Both the position numbers and the translations under genes were made by a program. A stretch of 64,000 nucleotides of DNA from NCBI GenBank assembly GCA_964520905.1, contig CAZFQL010000006.1, positions 124,001-188,000 on the forward strand. Reading direction: 5' to 3'. A model generated the notes under the pieces. It was given only the letters and a program-made list of their open reading frames with translations. It did not search any database and was not told the origin of the DNA. Positions 27,574 through 37,190 of this stretch are shown one piece after another; the first letter of the stretch is position 1, and each line of letters begins with the position of its first letter. This stretch comes from JAGVIE01 sp964520905. GTDB taxonomy: Bacteria > Bacteroidota > Ignavibacteria > UBA10030 > SZUA-254.

Positions 27574-29073
27574 CTATTTGCAGTCCATACCCATACTTTT
27601 CAGTCCTGAAGTGGCAGATTTTGCATGCTCGGATTTCGGGCATTGCTGTATTACTTTACAGTAATACTTCTGCGCTTCCTCCTCGTTTTTAGTGCGTTGA
27701 TATAAAGAACCGACGGCAAGCAAGAGTGCACAATCCTTGGGATTTATCAGAAGCGCCTTTTTAAAATATTCGATCGCTTCAGGATATTTTTTCTCACCCA
27801 TCAGCCGCGATCCTTCAGAACGGTATGCTGCATCCAGACTGTTCTTGTATTTGACAGCTCCCCCATTTTTGCTGGTATCTTTAGCGACAAGCTCGATGAC
27901 TTTTTTATATGCCGCACTCTGCTCAGTTGTTAATTGGAGAGCGCCATTATAAAGTGCAAGCATGTCCCATGCAGGGATATATTCCGGTTTATAATCGAAA
28001 CTTTTTATGACGAATTCTTTTGCTTTTTTGTAATCCTTCATATTCGCAAACGATTGAGCCGCCTGAAAATAACATGCCCACCGATAATTGACATTTGAAT
28101 CAGCAGCGATTTTTTTCTCAAACATCGCGACCGCATCAAGATAGCGTTCCTTTTTGTTATACAATGTTGCCAGATCATAATAGATATCTGTATAAGTGGA
28201 ATCTTTCTTGTATGCTAATTCATACGAAGAAATTGCCTCGTCGTACTTCTCACGCGATTTAAGGCATTTTCCACGCTTCACCAGATCTTCTGCACTAATA
28301 GAATCCGGATTAGACATGGAAAATATTATTTCAGCTTTTTCACAATCTTTTGTTTCCACATATGCATCTTGGAGAATTTTTCTAATTTCGATATTGGTCG
28401 AATCTTTTTTAAAGATGTTCTCTGCATAAGAAATTAATTCTTTATAATATTTCGTCTCGTAGAGGATTTTAATATAAATTATTTGATAAGAGATGGAATC
28501 CGGTTGAAGCGTCACTAATAACCTAAATAGTGGAAGCGCATTCAGATATTGTTTAGCCCTGAAGTAGATTGTTCCAAGCTCGGGAAGTGCGATGAGGTTT
28601 GTCGAATCGATCAACAATACACTTGTGTAAGCTTCTGCGGCTTCCTTGTATAACCGGGCTTTTTTATTTACATCGCCCAATTTTAAAAAGATACCAACAT
28701 TTCTTTTGTCGAACTCAAGTGCTTTCCTGTATTGTTCATCTGCTGCACGATAAATTCTTTGCTTTGCATATACATCACCAAGTAATTCGTAAATCCGGGG
28801 ATTCTCCGGCTGAAACTCACGTGCCTGCACCAACGGTGCAGTTGCCTGGTCGAGTGAATCGGCTTTGTAATAAGATTGCCCAAGCCAGAAATATGCGTCG
28901 GGATTTTTCTTGTCCTTTTTAACAGCTTCTTTAAAGGAGACAATCGCAGATAAAAAATCTCCCTTTTCATACGCAGCTTTCCCAATACTGATTTGGTCTT
29001 CCGCGTAAGATGTTGAGAAAAAGCTTACCGTTAACGACAAAATGATGAACGAGATTATGATTGAGTTTTTCAC
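27574..29073 (-). CDS. periplasmic TPR-repeat protein
   Basis: The product is 499 residues with a signal peptide (to about TSYA). At least ten TPR units of about 34 residues follow (AYEKGDFLSAIVSFKEAVKKDKKNPDAYFWLGQSY in pattern form, repeated to NPKDCALLLAVGSLYQRTKNEEEAQKYY). The C-terminus has a few Cys. It probably serves as a protein-interaction scaffold in the periplasm. Its ATG overlaps the stop of the phosphate-binding-type lipoprotein by 4 bases (ATGA), so the two are translationally coupled at the end of the exb/ton operon. A terminator follows. Confidence 0.88.
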   Translation of the reverse strand: MKNSIIISFIILSLTVSFFSTSYAEDQISIGKAAYEKGDFLSAIVSFKEAVKKDKKNPDAYFWLGQSYYKADSLDQATAPLVQAREFQPENPRIYELLGDVYAKQRIYRAADEQYRKALEFDKRNVGIFLKLGDVNKKARLYKEAAEAYTSVLLIDSTNLIALPELGTIYFRAKQYLNALPLFRLLVTLQPDSISYQIIYIKILYETKYYKELISYAENIFKKDSTNIEIRKILQDAYVETKDCEKAEIIFSMSNPDSISAEDLVKRGKCLKSREKYDEAISSYELAYKKDSTYTDIYYDLATLYNKKERYLDAVAMFEKKIAADSNVNYRWACYFQAAQSFANMKDYKKAKEFVIKSFDYKPEYIPAWDMLALYNGALQLTTEQSAAYKKVIELVAKDTSKNGGAVKYKNSLDAAYRSEGSRLMGEKKYPEAIEYFKKALLINPKDCALLLAVGSLYQRTKNEEEAQKYYCKVIQQCPKSEHAKSATSGLKSMGMDCK

Positions 29074-30011
29074 TTTTGTATACCTTTGTTTGTTAGTTCG
29101 ACTAAACGAATAGGCATTGTTGCCGGCACCAAGCCGTTGTTCAAAATAATCTGCTGACCCGGCGCGCTTGTAATAAACGAAATAAATCCTGCCCCCACAC
29201 TGTACATATCCGCTTTTGAATAAATATAAATACCTCTGGTGATCGGATAAAACCCGCGATAAATATATGCTTGAAACGGCGCAAAATATTTGCCGCGAAT
29301 ACCCAGAGAATCCGGCGCGCTTGGATCGGATAGCTCCAGGGTTCTTATACTTTCATTGTTGTCCCGCAACCAGTTCACGCCGATCATGCCGATAGCATCA
29401 GGATGCTCGGATACAAATTGGATCATCCCGGGTGATGTTTCTACAACTTGCGCCGGAGTTGTGAAATTCCCGCCTTTTAAAATATTCATCCCGACAATCT
29501 CGAACGTACCTGAATTCCGGTTGGGCAGGCAAATTTCAATTAAGGATTTTTTACCGCCAACGGCATCCCATCGGGTAACCAATCCCCGGTAAATGCTGTC
29601 AAGCTGTGTCGTTCGAAGCTTCTCGATGGAATTCTTTGCGTTCACGATGATTGCTATACCATCGATTGCGATTTTATATTCCTGAAAATCGAGTTTCGAC
29701 CTTTTTGCCACTTCCCGCTCTTCTGCATTCATGGACCTGGAGGTAACAACAACTTTGATTGTATCATTGAACAATCTTGTTAGCGCTTCCCTCGCTGTCA
29801 TTGTCAATAGATCGACGTGAGCTTCAGAATACCATTCTTCAAACCGCTGTTCCTCTTGTTTGATAACAGGCAAAATAGATTCGGAGACAGCAACGGTTAT
29901 CTTTCCCATTGTCGGTGATTCCTTCCGCTCAGGGATACACCCGAGGATGGACATAACCACTAAGAATGTCCATCCAGAGATAATCCAACGATATCTATTC
30001 TTCAGTATCAT
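29070..30011 (-). CDS. PstS-like substrate-binding lipoprotein
   Basis: The product is 313 residues. The N-terminus has a lipobox (SILGC), so the mature protein should be membrane-anchored by a lipid. The rest is a PBP-like domain of the PstS family: ITVAVSESILPVI, VVVTSRSMNAEE, AIDGIAIIVNAKNSIEKL, DSIYRGLVTRWDAVGG, NRNSGTFEIV, and GIRGKYFAPFQAYIYRGFYPITR. Phosphate is the classical ligand, but no pst permease genes are nearby, and placement with exbBD/tonB suggests another use, such as sensing or feeding a TonB-linked system. It overlaps the small membrane gene upstream by 17 bases and the TPR gene downstream by 4. Confidence 0.87.
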   Translation of the reverse strand: MILKNRYRWIISGWTFLVVMSILGCIPERKESPTMGKITVAVSESILPVIKQEEQRFEEWYSEAHVDLLTMTAREALTRLFNDTIKVVVTSRSMNAEEREVAKRSKLDFQEYKIAIDGIAIIVNAKNSIEKLRTTQLDSIYRGLVTRWDAVGGKKSLIEICLPNRNSGTFEIVGMNILKGGNFTTPAQVVETSPGMIQFVSEHPDAIGMIGVNWLRDNNESIRTLELSDPSAPDSLGIRGKYFAPFQAYIYRGFYPITRGIYIYSKADMYSVGAGFISFITSAPGQQIILNNGLVPATMPIRLVELTNKGIQK

Positions 30012-30207
30012 TTTCAGCCCGTTTCTTTATTGTGATCGTAACGATCCTGTATACAGAATAGAGAATCATCATGATGCCAAGAACGATCCGAAAATTCGTC
30101 GGCAGGGAACCGGGAATCGAATACCCAAAGAGTACCGTAATCCCGAGAGCGAAAATAAGCCCCGCCGTTACGTACGTAAGTAGCCGAAGAATAGTTTGTG
30201 CATTCAC
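29995..30207 (-). CDS. small two-helix membrane protein
   Basis: The product is 70 residues with two hydrophobic segments (TYVTAGLIFALGITVLFGY and FRIVLGIMMILYSVYRIVTI) and a charged tail (KKRAENDTEE). No family was recognised. It sits 9 bases after tonB and overlaps the next gene by 17 bases, so it belongs to the operon. Its conserved slot between tonB and the lipoprotein is the main reason to call it real. Confidence 0.7.
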   Translation of the reverse strand: MNAQTILRLLTYVTAGLIFALGITVLFGYSIPGSLPTNFRIVLGIMMILYSVYRIVTITIKKRAENDTEE

Positions 30208-30216
30208 ATTGCACCG

Positions 30217-30942
30217 TTATTTATTGAGTTTGAATCTAAACGGCACGGCAGCCCAAACTGCAACAGGACCGTTGTTCATCATTGCCGGTGTGAACACCCA
30301 TTGTTTTGCGGCGTTGACTGCCGGCTCGTTAAAGATTTCAGCATCGCTCTTCATTACTACTGCCTTCTTAGCTTTGCCTTCTTTATCAACGAGAATTTTC
30401 ACCCAAACGGTACCTTCAACTCCCGCACGTCGGGCAATTTCCGGATACTCGGGCTGTACTTGCTTAACAGGAACAGGTTGTTTTTCAACCGGTACAAAAT
30501 CGGGTGGATCCATGTCATCGATATTGATATCCTGTTCAATCTGTACCTGATCGTCTCCGGACTGCTGCTGAATAACAGGACTTTGTATTGCGGATAATTC
30601 CTGTTGAGTAGCGATTGTCTGTTCAGGACTAACTTCTGCATCCGGAACCGGAACCGGTATACCGACCGTTGGCCTCGCTACCGGTACATTTACAGCAACT
30701 GCCGGCGCGGCTTCCGCTTCAGTCATAGAAGGCGGTGGACCGAGGTCTGTATATTTTGTGATTCTAACCATAACAACAGGTTCATCTTCCTCTGCAAGGT
30801 AACCGACAAGATAATAGCTTCCGATTATCATCAGATGAAATGCTATTGCGATGGCAAGAGCGATTCCGAGGTGTCGTTTGTAATATGAACGAAGTTCCTG
30901 AAATCCGAACTGAGCATTTACTATTATTGCTTTAGCTGTCAT
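30217..30942 (-). CDS. tonB: TonB-family energy transducer
   Basis: The product is 241 residues with GAAGGAG upstream. A short cytoplasmic N-terminus and one transmembrane helix (LAIAIAFHLMIIGSYYLVGYL) are followed by a Pro/Glu/Val-rich periplasmic linker (about 70-150). The C-terminal TonB domain has PEYPEIARRAGVEGTVWVKI, DKEGKAKKAVV and AVNAAKQWVFTPA. It transmits energy from ExbB/ExbD to outer-membrane transporters. It lies 16 bases downstream of the second exbD. No TonB-dependent receptor is in the window. Confidence 0.93.
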   Translation of the reverse strand: MTAKAIIVNAQFGFQELRSYYKRHLGIALAIAIAFHLMIIGSYYLVGYLAEEDEPVVMVRITKYTDLGPPPSMTEAEAAPAVAVNVPVARPTVGIPVPVPDAEVSPEQTIATQQELSAIQSPVIQQQSGDDQVQIEQDINIDDMDPPDFVPVEKQPVPVKQVQPEYPEIARRAGVEGTVWVKILVDKEGKAKKAVVMKSDAEIFNEPAVNAAKQWVFTPAMMNNGPVAVWAAVPFRFKLNK

Positions 30943-30958
30943 ATATTCTGCTCCTTCC

Positions 30959-31456
30959 TCAAATTACCTTTGCAAGAATTCGCCTATCGGCATCTTGCAT
31001 TGGTGCTAAACTGAAGCGCGTTATATTTGCTACGTTCAGCTCGTCCATAATATCGACCATCATGGAATATTTTCCCTTCCGATCGATTTTAATTAAGGTA
31101 ATCAGTTTCGGATTTTCCTGATTCTTCTGGACCAGGAATTTTTGAAGATCCTTGAATTCAACCTTCTGAGGATCATCGACACCGATATTCCAGTAGATAG
31201 TCCCATCCTCCTTAACACGGAGGGTGAATAAATTGCTCTGCGCGACCTCGACACTCACATCGTTGCTTGGAGGAAGATTTATCTCCATCGTCTGTGGTTT
31301 GTTCAAGGTCGTCGTCAGCATGAAAAAGGTCAGCAGGAGAAACGCTATGTCAACCATCGGTGTATTATCAATCTTTACACCAAGTCGGCGCTTTTTCTTC
31401 TTCTTTCCGCTCTTTCGTTGGTGACCACGGGGTCCACTAGTATCGACCATACCCAT
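30959..31456 (-). CDS. exbD: ExbD/TolR biopolymer transport protein (second copy)
   Basis: The product is 165 residues. A basic N-terminus (KSGKKKKKRRLGVKI) precedes the single helix PMVDIAFLLLTFFMLTTTL, which contains the conserved Asp of ExbD/TolR proton channels. A periplasmic domain with MEINLPPS and the LKEDGTIYW-like segment follows. It differs from the first ExbD in its longer basic N-terminus. It starts 3 bases after the first exbD ends. Paired ExbD proteins are common in this phylum and probably form a heteromeric stator with ExbB. Confidence 0.92.
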   Translation of the reverse strand: MGMVDTSGPRGHQRKSGKKKKKRRLGVKIDNTPMVDIAFLLLTFFMLTTTLNKPQTMEINLPPSNDVSVEVAQSNLFTLRVKEDGTIYWNIGVDDPQKVEFKDLQKFLVQKNQENPKLITLIKIDRKGKYSMMVDIMDELNVANITRFSLAPMQDADRRILAKVI

Positions 31457-31459
31457 AGT

Positions 31460-31936
31460 TTATTGTCCTTTCCTGTCTTGTTCAAAATCAGTAACGAGGT
31501 TGAAACGAGTTATCTGCGTTTTTTGTAAAATGTCCATCACGTCTTCGGTAATTCCATATTCGGCTTCTTTATCACCTTTCACAACTGTTCGCAGTTTGGG
31601 ATTTGCTATTCGGGCGCGTATAAGCAGATCGGGCAATTCTTTGATCGTAACCGGTACAGCAAGCCGAAGTTTATTTTCTTCTCCGAACAATTTTGCCATC
31701 ATGTTCTGAGAATCGAATCCGAGGAAAACACGATTATCCTTACTGAGGGTAATCGCCATAATATTCGATTCCGGCAATTTGAATGCGGAATGCGATGATG
31801 GGAGGACGATCTGAACCTCTTCCGGCGGTTTGAATTGCGTCGTCAGCATAAAGAAGGTTAACAGCAGAAACCCAATGTCAACAAGTGGTGTATTATCAAT
31901 TGATACACCGGTTCTATGTTTTTTTATTCTAGGCAT
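31460..31936 (-). CDS. exbD: ExbD/TolR biopolymer transport protein (first copy)
   Basis: The product is 158 residues. A short basic N-terminus (MPRIKKHRTGVSI) and the helix PLVDIGFLLLTFFMLTTQF with the conserved Asp are followed by a periplasmic ExbD domain (VQIVLPSSHSAFKLPESNIMAI). It sits 15 bases after exbB. It forms the inner-membrane proton-driven motor with ExbB. Confidence 0.92.
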   Translation of the reverse strand: MPRIKKHRTGVSIDNTPLVDIGFLLLTFFMLTTQFKPPEEVQIVLPSSHSAFKLPESNIMAITLSKDNRVFLGFDSQNMMAKLFGEENKLRLAVPVTIKELPDLLIRARIANPKLRTVVKGDKEAEYGITEDVMDILQKTQITRFNLVTDFEQDRKGQ

Positions 31937-31951
31937 GAAGTCGCCTCATTA

Positions 31952-32728
31952 TTATTGTTTTACTTTTAGCGTCTGAATTATATCGAAGCTTGCTTCGTCA
32001 ATCATATAAGTAAACGTATCGACTTTATTGACAAAGAAATTATAGGAGACGATTCCGATAATAGCTGCAAATATACCAAGCGCGGTGTTAACGAGCGCTT
32101 CCGAAATACCGATTGAAAGTGCGATGGCATCCGGTGCGCCTGCACGGGCAAGTGCCTGGAATGCACGGATCATTCCGATAACTGTTCCAAATAATCCTAA
32201 CATTGTTGCGATGGAGGCAATCGTCGAAAGAATAATGAGGTTTTTCTCTAGAAGCGGCATTTCGAGCGCGGTTGCTTCTTCTATTGCACGCTGTACTTCA
32301 GACATCTGTTTTTCTGCCTCCATAGCTTTGCTCTCTTTTGCCAATGTATTATAGCGATCCAAACCCGCACGGAGTATGTTCGCCATCGAGCCACGCTGTT
32401 TGTCGCATTCTTTCATCGCCGCTTCGATATTTCCATCGACAAGATTTTTTTGGACATTCTTTAAAAATGTTGCAAGTGAACCACGTCCTTGAGCTTTTTT
32501 CAGTGATAAGGTTCGTTCGATGATGAAAGTGATAACCATAATAGATAGCGCGATTAACGACGGTACGACGTAGCCGCCGGTGAACATCATTCCCATCAAA
32601 TTATTCGGTTTCATCCGATTCGCACCATCAAAAAAATTGTCAGGGCTTCCAAGAATGAACCACCAAATAATAATACCAACTACGATCGCCGTGAATACAA
32701 CAATCGTAACGAATGTAGATTGTTTCAT
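31952..32728 (-). CDS. exbB: ExbB/TolQ/MotA-type proton channel
   Basis: The product is 258 residues with AGGAGT upstream. There are three main transmembrane segments: near 10-25; PSLIALSIMVITFIIERTLSL; and the long C-terminal pair around IASIATMLGLFGTVIGMIRAF and GIFAAIIGIVSYNFF. The LGLFGTVIGMIRAF segment with conserved Thr/Gly is the family signature. It heads the exbB-exbD-exbD-tonB operon, whose genes are separated by 3-16 bases. The STAS gene lies 45 bases upstream and may be cotranscribed. Confidence 0.94.
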   Translation of the reverse strand: MKQSTFVTIVVFTAIVVGIIIWWFILGSPDNFFDGANRMKPNNLMGMMFTGGYVVPSLIALSIMVITFIIERTLSLKKAQGRGSLATFLKNVQKNLVDGNIEAAMKECDKQRGSMANILRAGLDRYNTLAKESKAMEAEKQMSEVQRAIEEATALEMPLLEKNLIILSTIASIATMLGLFGTVIGMIRAFQALARAGAPDAIALSIGISEALVNTALGIFAAIIGIVSYNFFVNKVDTFTYMIDEASFDIIQTLKVKQ

Positions 32729-32773
32729 TAGTTTTTACTCCTATATATTTTATTTAGAATAATGATTAAAGTA

Positions 32774-33130
32774 TTATTTTGAATTCGTATTATAACTTGT
32801 TACAGCGTCTTCTAATTTATCGTGTACATCGAATATCTCTACAAGCCTTGTTACTGCTAATAGATTTTGAATATTCTGACTGAGACCGACAAGCTTCACT
32901 TCGCCGCCATTTTTTTGATAATTAGTGTGTGCCTTGATAATCGCACCAATGCCTGAACTGTTCATATAATTCAATCGTTCCAGATTGATAATTAAATTTT
33001 TATTTCCCTGTTCGATAAAATCGGTAACATGATCACGGAAGAGGTCTGTATCTTCATCGCCTATTAGAGATCCCCTGATATCGATGATGGCAATTCTACC
33101 ATCTAATATCGTCCTGGATTTAATGGACAT
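32774..33130 (-). CDS. STAS-domain anti-sigma-factor antagonist-like protein
   Basis: The product is 118 residues and almost entirely one STAS domain: IAIIDIRGSLIGDEDTDLF, KNLIINLERLNYMNSSGIGAIIKAH, GEVKLVGLSQNIQNLLAVTRL. Ser58/Ser59 in NSSG correspond to the phosphorylated Ser of SpoIIAA/RsbV (usually DSSG). Partner-switch proteins of this kind are controlled by an anti-sigma kinase and a SpoIIE-type phosphatase; no anti-sigma kinase is adjacent, but a SpoIIE-type phosphatase occurs at 57997. A direct link is inference. Confidence 0.88.
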   Translation of the reverse strand: MSIKSRTILDGRIAIIDIRGSLIGDEDTDLFRDHVTDFIEQGNKNLIINLERLNYMNSSGIGAIIKAHTNYQKNGGEVKLVGLSQNIQNLLAVTRLVEIFDVHDKLEDAVTSYNTNSK

Positions 33131-33385
33131 TGATTTATTGTTCTTAATATAATTAATTGATTGTCTGTCTTTTTAATAAAGCTGCAAACCTAATGCCATA
33201 AATAATTTAGACGTAAGATTATATTGCTGGATATTTCAAGCAATTATGGATGATTTTTTTCTTGATATCGGTATGACTTGAATCCCGCCGTGCATATTGC
33301 AAGACAGAATATCGTTAACTCACGAAATGAGTCGTAATGATTTGAAATTATAGCTTATTAGACGGTATTGCAATTTGCAGTAGAA

Positions 33386-34717
33386 TTAATCTTGAAGACC
33401 ATATTTTTTTCTTTTCCTCCACAAAGTTGCCGGATCAATATTCAACACCTTCGATGCTTCGTCGAGGTCTTGCACTACCTTTAGAACACGGGAAATGTGC
33501 TGTCTTTCAATTGCTTCGAGTGATAATAGACCGGCTTTTGCCTGTTCGGGATTTTGCAACTCGGATGGTAAATGGGACACGTCGATTAACTTCTGTTTCG
33601 CCAAAAGGACAGCCCGCTCCATTACATTTTCAAGCTCCCGAATATTGCCGGGCCAACTATAAGCAGTCAACATTTTAAGAGCTTCCGGAGTTATCTCGAT
33701 TTGTAAATCTGGCGAAAATTTCTTTAGAAAATGATGTATCAGTAGAAGAACATCCTCCGCACGTTCACGGAGTGGTGGCAAGGATATTCTTACGGCATTA
33801 ATCCTATAGTAGAGATCCTCACGAAAACTTCCATCACGCAGTGAATCGGAAAGTTTTTTATTAGTTGCGGCGATAACTCTCACATCGACTTTGCGAGTCA
33901 TGTTTTCACCTATTCGTTCAAATTCCCGATGCTGGAGGAACCTCAACAGCTTTGCTTGCGAAGCAGGCGGTATATCGGCAATCTCATCGAGAAACAAGGT
34001 GCCCCCATCTGCCGCTTCGAATCTACCTTCACGATCTTTGAATGCTCCTGTGAATGAGCCTTTCACGTGACCGAACAACTCACTTTCCAATAAATTTTCC
34101 GGTAATGCAGCCGAGTTGATTTTTATGAAAGGTTTATCAGAGCGGTTACTCTGTGTATGAATATATTGAGCGATAAGTTCTTTGCCTGTCCCGCTCTCGC
34201 CTTCGATCAAAACAGTCAACAGACTATCGGCTACCTGTTTGGCAAATTCAACTTGCTGGCGCATCGTCGGATTGCGGGTAATTATGTTTGATTCAGGTCG
34301 TATAGCTGCAAGCTGATGCCTCAGCGTGTTTATCTCTTCTTGCAGTTTATGGTAGTCCAATACTTTTTCTGCGAACAAGTGCAATTCTTTCAGATCGAAA
34401 GGTTTCTGTAGAAAATCAAAAGCTCCGCCTTTAATGGCTTCAACGGCGCTATCTATCGAACCATGAGCAGTGATGATTACACATGTTGTCATGGGCGATT
34501 TTGCCCGAATTTCTTTCAGCATCTGCATACCGTCTATCGGCTGCATCATCAGGTCGATGAACGCGATATCATAATTTCCGTCTTTAAGAGTATCCAAAGC
34601 ATCCAGAGGATTTAGAAATCCGTTCACATTCAACCCGATTGTTTCTAATCCGATTTTTAAAGTTTTCAGAATGTTCGGTTCATCATCAACGACTAAAACA
34701 TTTGCTCTTTGATTCAT
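33386..34717 (-). CDS. sigma54-dependent NtrC-family response regulator
   Basis: The product is 443 residues: a receiver domain (phosphoacceptor Asp55 in AFIDLMMQPIDG), an AAA+ domain with Walker A GESGTGKE, a sigma54-contact loop written GSFTGA instead of GAFTGA, and LFLDEIADIP. A Fis-type helix-turn-helix sits at the end (LDEASKVLNIDPATLWRKRKKYGL). Its ATG overlaps the TGA of the kinase gene upstream (34714-34717), a classic coupled pair. It should activate sigma54 promoters when phosphorylated; its targets are not evident here. Confidence 0.95.
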   Translation of the reverse strand: MNQRANVLVVDDEPNILKTLKIGLETIGLNVNGFLNPLDALDTLKDGNYDIAFIDLMMQPIDGMQMLKEIRAKSPMTTCVIITAHGSIDSAVEAIKGGAFDFLQKPFDLKELHLFAEKVLDYHKLQEEINTLRHQLAAIRPESNIITRNPTMRQQVEFAKQVADSLLTVLIEGESGTGKELIAQYIHTQSNRSDKPFIKINSAALPENLLESELFGHVKGSFTGAFKDREGRFEAADGGTLFLDEIADIPPASQAKLLRFLQHREFERIGENMTRKVDVRVIAATNKKLSDSLRDGSFREDLYYRINAVRISLPPLRERAEDVLLLIHHFLKKFSPDLQIEITPEALKMLTAYSWPGNIRELENVMERAVLLAKQKLIDVSHLPSELQNPEQAKAGLLSLEAIERQHISRVLKVVQDLDEASKVLNIDPATLWRKRKKYGLQD

Positions 34718-36570
34718 GCGGAATTCACTTCAGCTAGTGGCAGATATATAGAAAACGTTGAACCTTTATTAACCTCACTCTCGACCCGGATTTTGCCCTC
34801 ATACATTTCAACAATCTCCTTGACAATCGCTAATCCCAATCCTACACTACCCGGCGTTGCATCGAGGGTTTGTTTTACCTGTACGAACTTATCGAATATT
34901 TTGTCGATATATTCCGGAGGAATCCCTCTTCCCGTATCGCTTACATGCAGGATGATGTTCCCACCATCGCGCCGAAGCTTAATTTCTACTTTCCCGCCCG
35001 GATTCGTGTAGCGCAGTGCGTTATTCAGAAGATTGGAAACTACCCAAGACAGTTGTTGCTCGTCTCCAATCAACAATGAGGGTTGATCCTCAGGTATAAA
35101 TTTTAAAATAACATCTTTTTCTTTAAAAGGAAGTTGAAGCGGCTGTATGCTTGATTCTATAATTTTGCTAAGGTCTATCAAATCTTTGCGGACTTCGAAT
35201 TTGCCGGATTCCAATTTGGATAGCTGCAGCAGGTCTTTTACTAATTTTGTTAATCTTTCACAATCTTGCTTGCACGATGCAACTATATCTTCCTGCGATT
35301 GAGTAAGTGGACCTAATAAGCGCTGATTTAGAATATCAACGCTCATGTTAATTGATGTCAATGGTGTCCGGAATTCATGTGATACTGCCGCCATGAAATC
35401 CGATTTCATTTTATCGAGTTCTTTAAATTGAGTGACATCCTGCAATATGAGGACAAGACCCCCGCGCCCACCATGCAAAGATGGAATTTCAGAAACGCGT
35501 GGTCTTAAGAATACCTGTCTGCCGTGGTGTTTGAATTGAAGATACGGCTGGCTCAGCACTGCGGCATTTCTCGGCGATTGGAATATTTCGAGTACCCTGT
35601 CATCACGTATGCAATCATTCACTTTTTTCCCGATAACATCATTCTCCTCCACATCTAACAGTTCTTCCGCAGAGTGATTGATGAGCTGAATGTTAGACTC
35701 AGAATCACAGACCACTATGGCGTCGGAAATACCCTCAACGATCGTCTCTGATTTCTGTTTTTCAGATATGAGTTTTTCGATATTCAATTCTTCATACTTC
35801 CGCAGACGCTCGGTCATTTTATTAAACTCTCTGCTCAACTCCCCAATCTCATCGTTTGTCTTGATATCAATCTTAAGATCGAGCCTTCCCCTTCCGATTT
35901 GATTTACAGTTTCTGTTAATTTTTCTGCCGGCTCGATGATCCGCCTGGTGAATTGGATCATGGTGATAATACTCAAACCGACTGCAATCAGCGCGGAAAA
36001 TAGAACTGCAATTATTGCCTCGTCTGAGGTTTGCTTCGCGTCTTTCGCGATCTTCATCATCTCTTTCTGATTCTCTTCAATCAACCAAAACGCATTATCC
36101 GACAATCTTTGGGCGAAGGGTCTTACGATATTACCATAGTATGTTCTCGCTTTGATGTCTCTTTTTCTCGAAACAAGTGAGAATAATGAATCAGATACGA
36201 GTATGTATCCATCATACGTCGATCTTATATTATCGAGAATCGGACCAGCGTCTGGCAACGAACGTTTCTCGTTTGCCTTATCGAAAATCTGATAGAACTC
36301 TTCTTTTGCTGTACTGAATTCAGAATAGCCGTTATCATACTCACCATTCAATATCATGCTTAGTCCATGCTCGTGCCGCTCTACCAGATGAGCCATGCGT
36401 TCTAAAACAACAACATGAGGATAATTTTCACTGAGAATGGAATTGAAAGATAACGTAAGTCTGCCAAAGTTATAAATAGCAAAAGCAGTTACAGCGATGT
36501 TGATGATTACGAGAACAATATAACCAAAACCGACTTTAAATCTAAGGCTATTTATAAACGATGTTTGCAT
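34714..36570 (-). CDS. membrane histidine kinase (HAMP-PAS-HisKA-HATPase), partner of the NtrC-type regulator
   Basis: I start at ATG 36570 (618 residues), which directly precedes the first transmembrane helix (VGFGYIVLVIINIAVTAFAIY); the frame is open to 36657, but that extension looks non-coding. Order: TM1; a helical periplasmic sensor with HEHGLSMIL; TM2 (AVLFSALIAVGLSIITMI); HAMP; a PAS domain (IVEGISDAIVVCDSESNIQLIN); the H-box AAVSHEFRTPLTSINM; and an HATPase domain with N, G1 (DTGRGIPPE) and G2 (GSVGLGLAI) boxes. It phosphorylates the regulator encoded immediately downstream. Confidence 0.93.
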   Translation of the reverse strand: MQTSFINSLRFKVGFGYIVLVIINIAVTAFAIYNFGRLTLSFNSILSENYPHVVVLERMAHLVERHEHGLSMILNGEYDNGYSEFSTAKEEFYQIFDKANEKRSLPDAGPILDNIRSTYDGYILVSDSLFSLVSRKRDIKARTYYGNIVRPFAQRLSDNAFWLIEENQKEMMKIAKDAKQTSDEAIIAVLFSALIAVGLSIITMIQFTRRIIEPAEKLTETVNQIGRGRLDLKIDIKTNDEIGELSREFNKMTERLRKYEELNIEKLISEKQKSETIVEGISDAIVVCDSESNIQLINHSAEELLDVEENDVIGKKVNDCIRDDRVLEIFQSPRNAAVLSQPYLQFKHHGRQVFLRPRVSEIPSLHGGRGGLVLILQDVTQFKELDKMKSDFMAAVSHEFRTPLTSINMSVDILNQRLLGPLTQSQEDIVASCKQDCERLTKLVKDLLQLSKLESGKFEVRKDLIDLSKIIESSIQPLQLPFKEKDVILKFIPEDQPSLLIGDEQQLSWVVSNLLNNALRYTNPGGKVEIKLRRDGGNIILHVSDTGRGIPPEYIDKIFDKFVQVKQTLDATPGSVGLGLAIVKEIVEMYEGKIRVESEVNKGSTFSIYLPLAEVNSA

Positions 36571-36803
36571 ATGACTTTTGGTAATATATCGAGAAAGGAA
36601 GCAAAATTCAAACGCGGGAGTATTTCGAATGAAGTTAGTGATACAATCGCTGAACAAGCCGCAACATTAAGTGTGCAACGACTCATCTTAGGCGCTACAC
36701 AAAGAAGTCTCGTGAATAAGACACTGCGCGGAGATGTGAAACGAATGGTATAGGAACTATTGGCTGAAGGGAGTCAACTGATTAAATATAAAGCTTGATA
36801 TGA

Positions 36804-37190
36804 TTATTTAGAATCGAGTAAAGCGTTTACTCGATTTTCAATCTGCTCAACGTCGATGGGTTTTCGTAAAATTCCGAAAACACCGATTTTCCGCGCCTCT
36901 GCAAGAACGCGATCATCTTGAAACCCGGTAATAAATAAAAATGGTATCGATGCTGTCTCAGGCGACAATTTTAACTTCTTAAACATCTCGAAGCCGCTCA
37001 TCCGCGGCATCACAATATCGGAGATAATAACATCTGGTTTGAAAGTCTTCACTTTCTCGATCCCTTCAACACCGTCGTATGCAACATCGACTTCATAGTG
37101 ATCCATTATGAGGAGATCGCGAAGTAATTCCGCAAATCCCACCTCATCATCAACTAATAATAACTTCCGCAACTTATTTTCTTTTGTCAT
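36804..37190 (-). CDS. stand-alone response-regulator receiver
   Basis: The product is 128 residues and a single CheY-like domain: acidic pocket LLVDDE, phosphoacceptor Asp58 (VIISDIVMPRMSG), Thr in FLFITG, and Lys in LRKPID. There is no output domain. It lies between the NtrC/kinase pair and a divergent second receiver, so it may be a phosphorelay intermediate or act through protein contact. Confidence 0.92.
   Translation of the reverse strand: MTKENKLRKLLLVDDEVGFAELLRDLLIMDHYEVDVAYDGVEGIEKVKTFKPDVIISDIVMPRMSGFEMFKKLKLSPETASIPFLFITGFQDDRVLAEARKIGVFGILRKPIDVEQIENRVNALLDSK

Noticed and set aside
36571..36803. Short plus-strand frame (36565-36753) and possible sigma54 promoter upstream of the histidine kinase
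   Set aside because: The frame has no ribosome site and overlaps the kinase start; no TGGC-N7-TTGC type element was seen on the minus strand.
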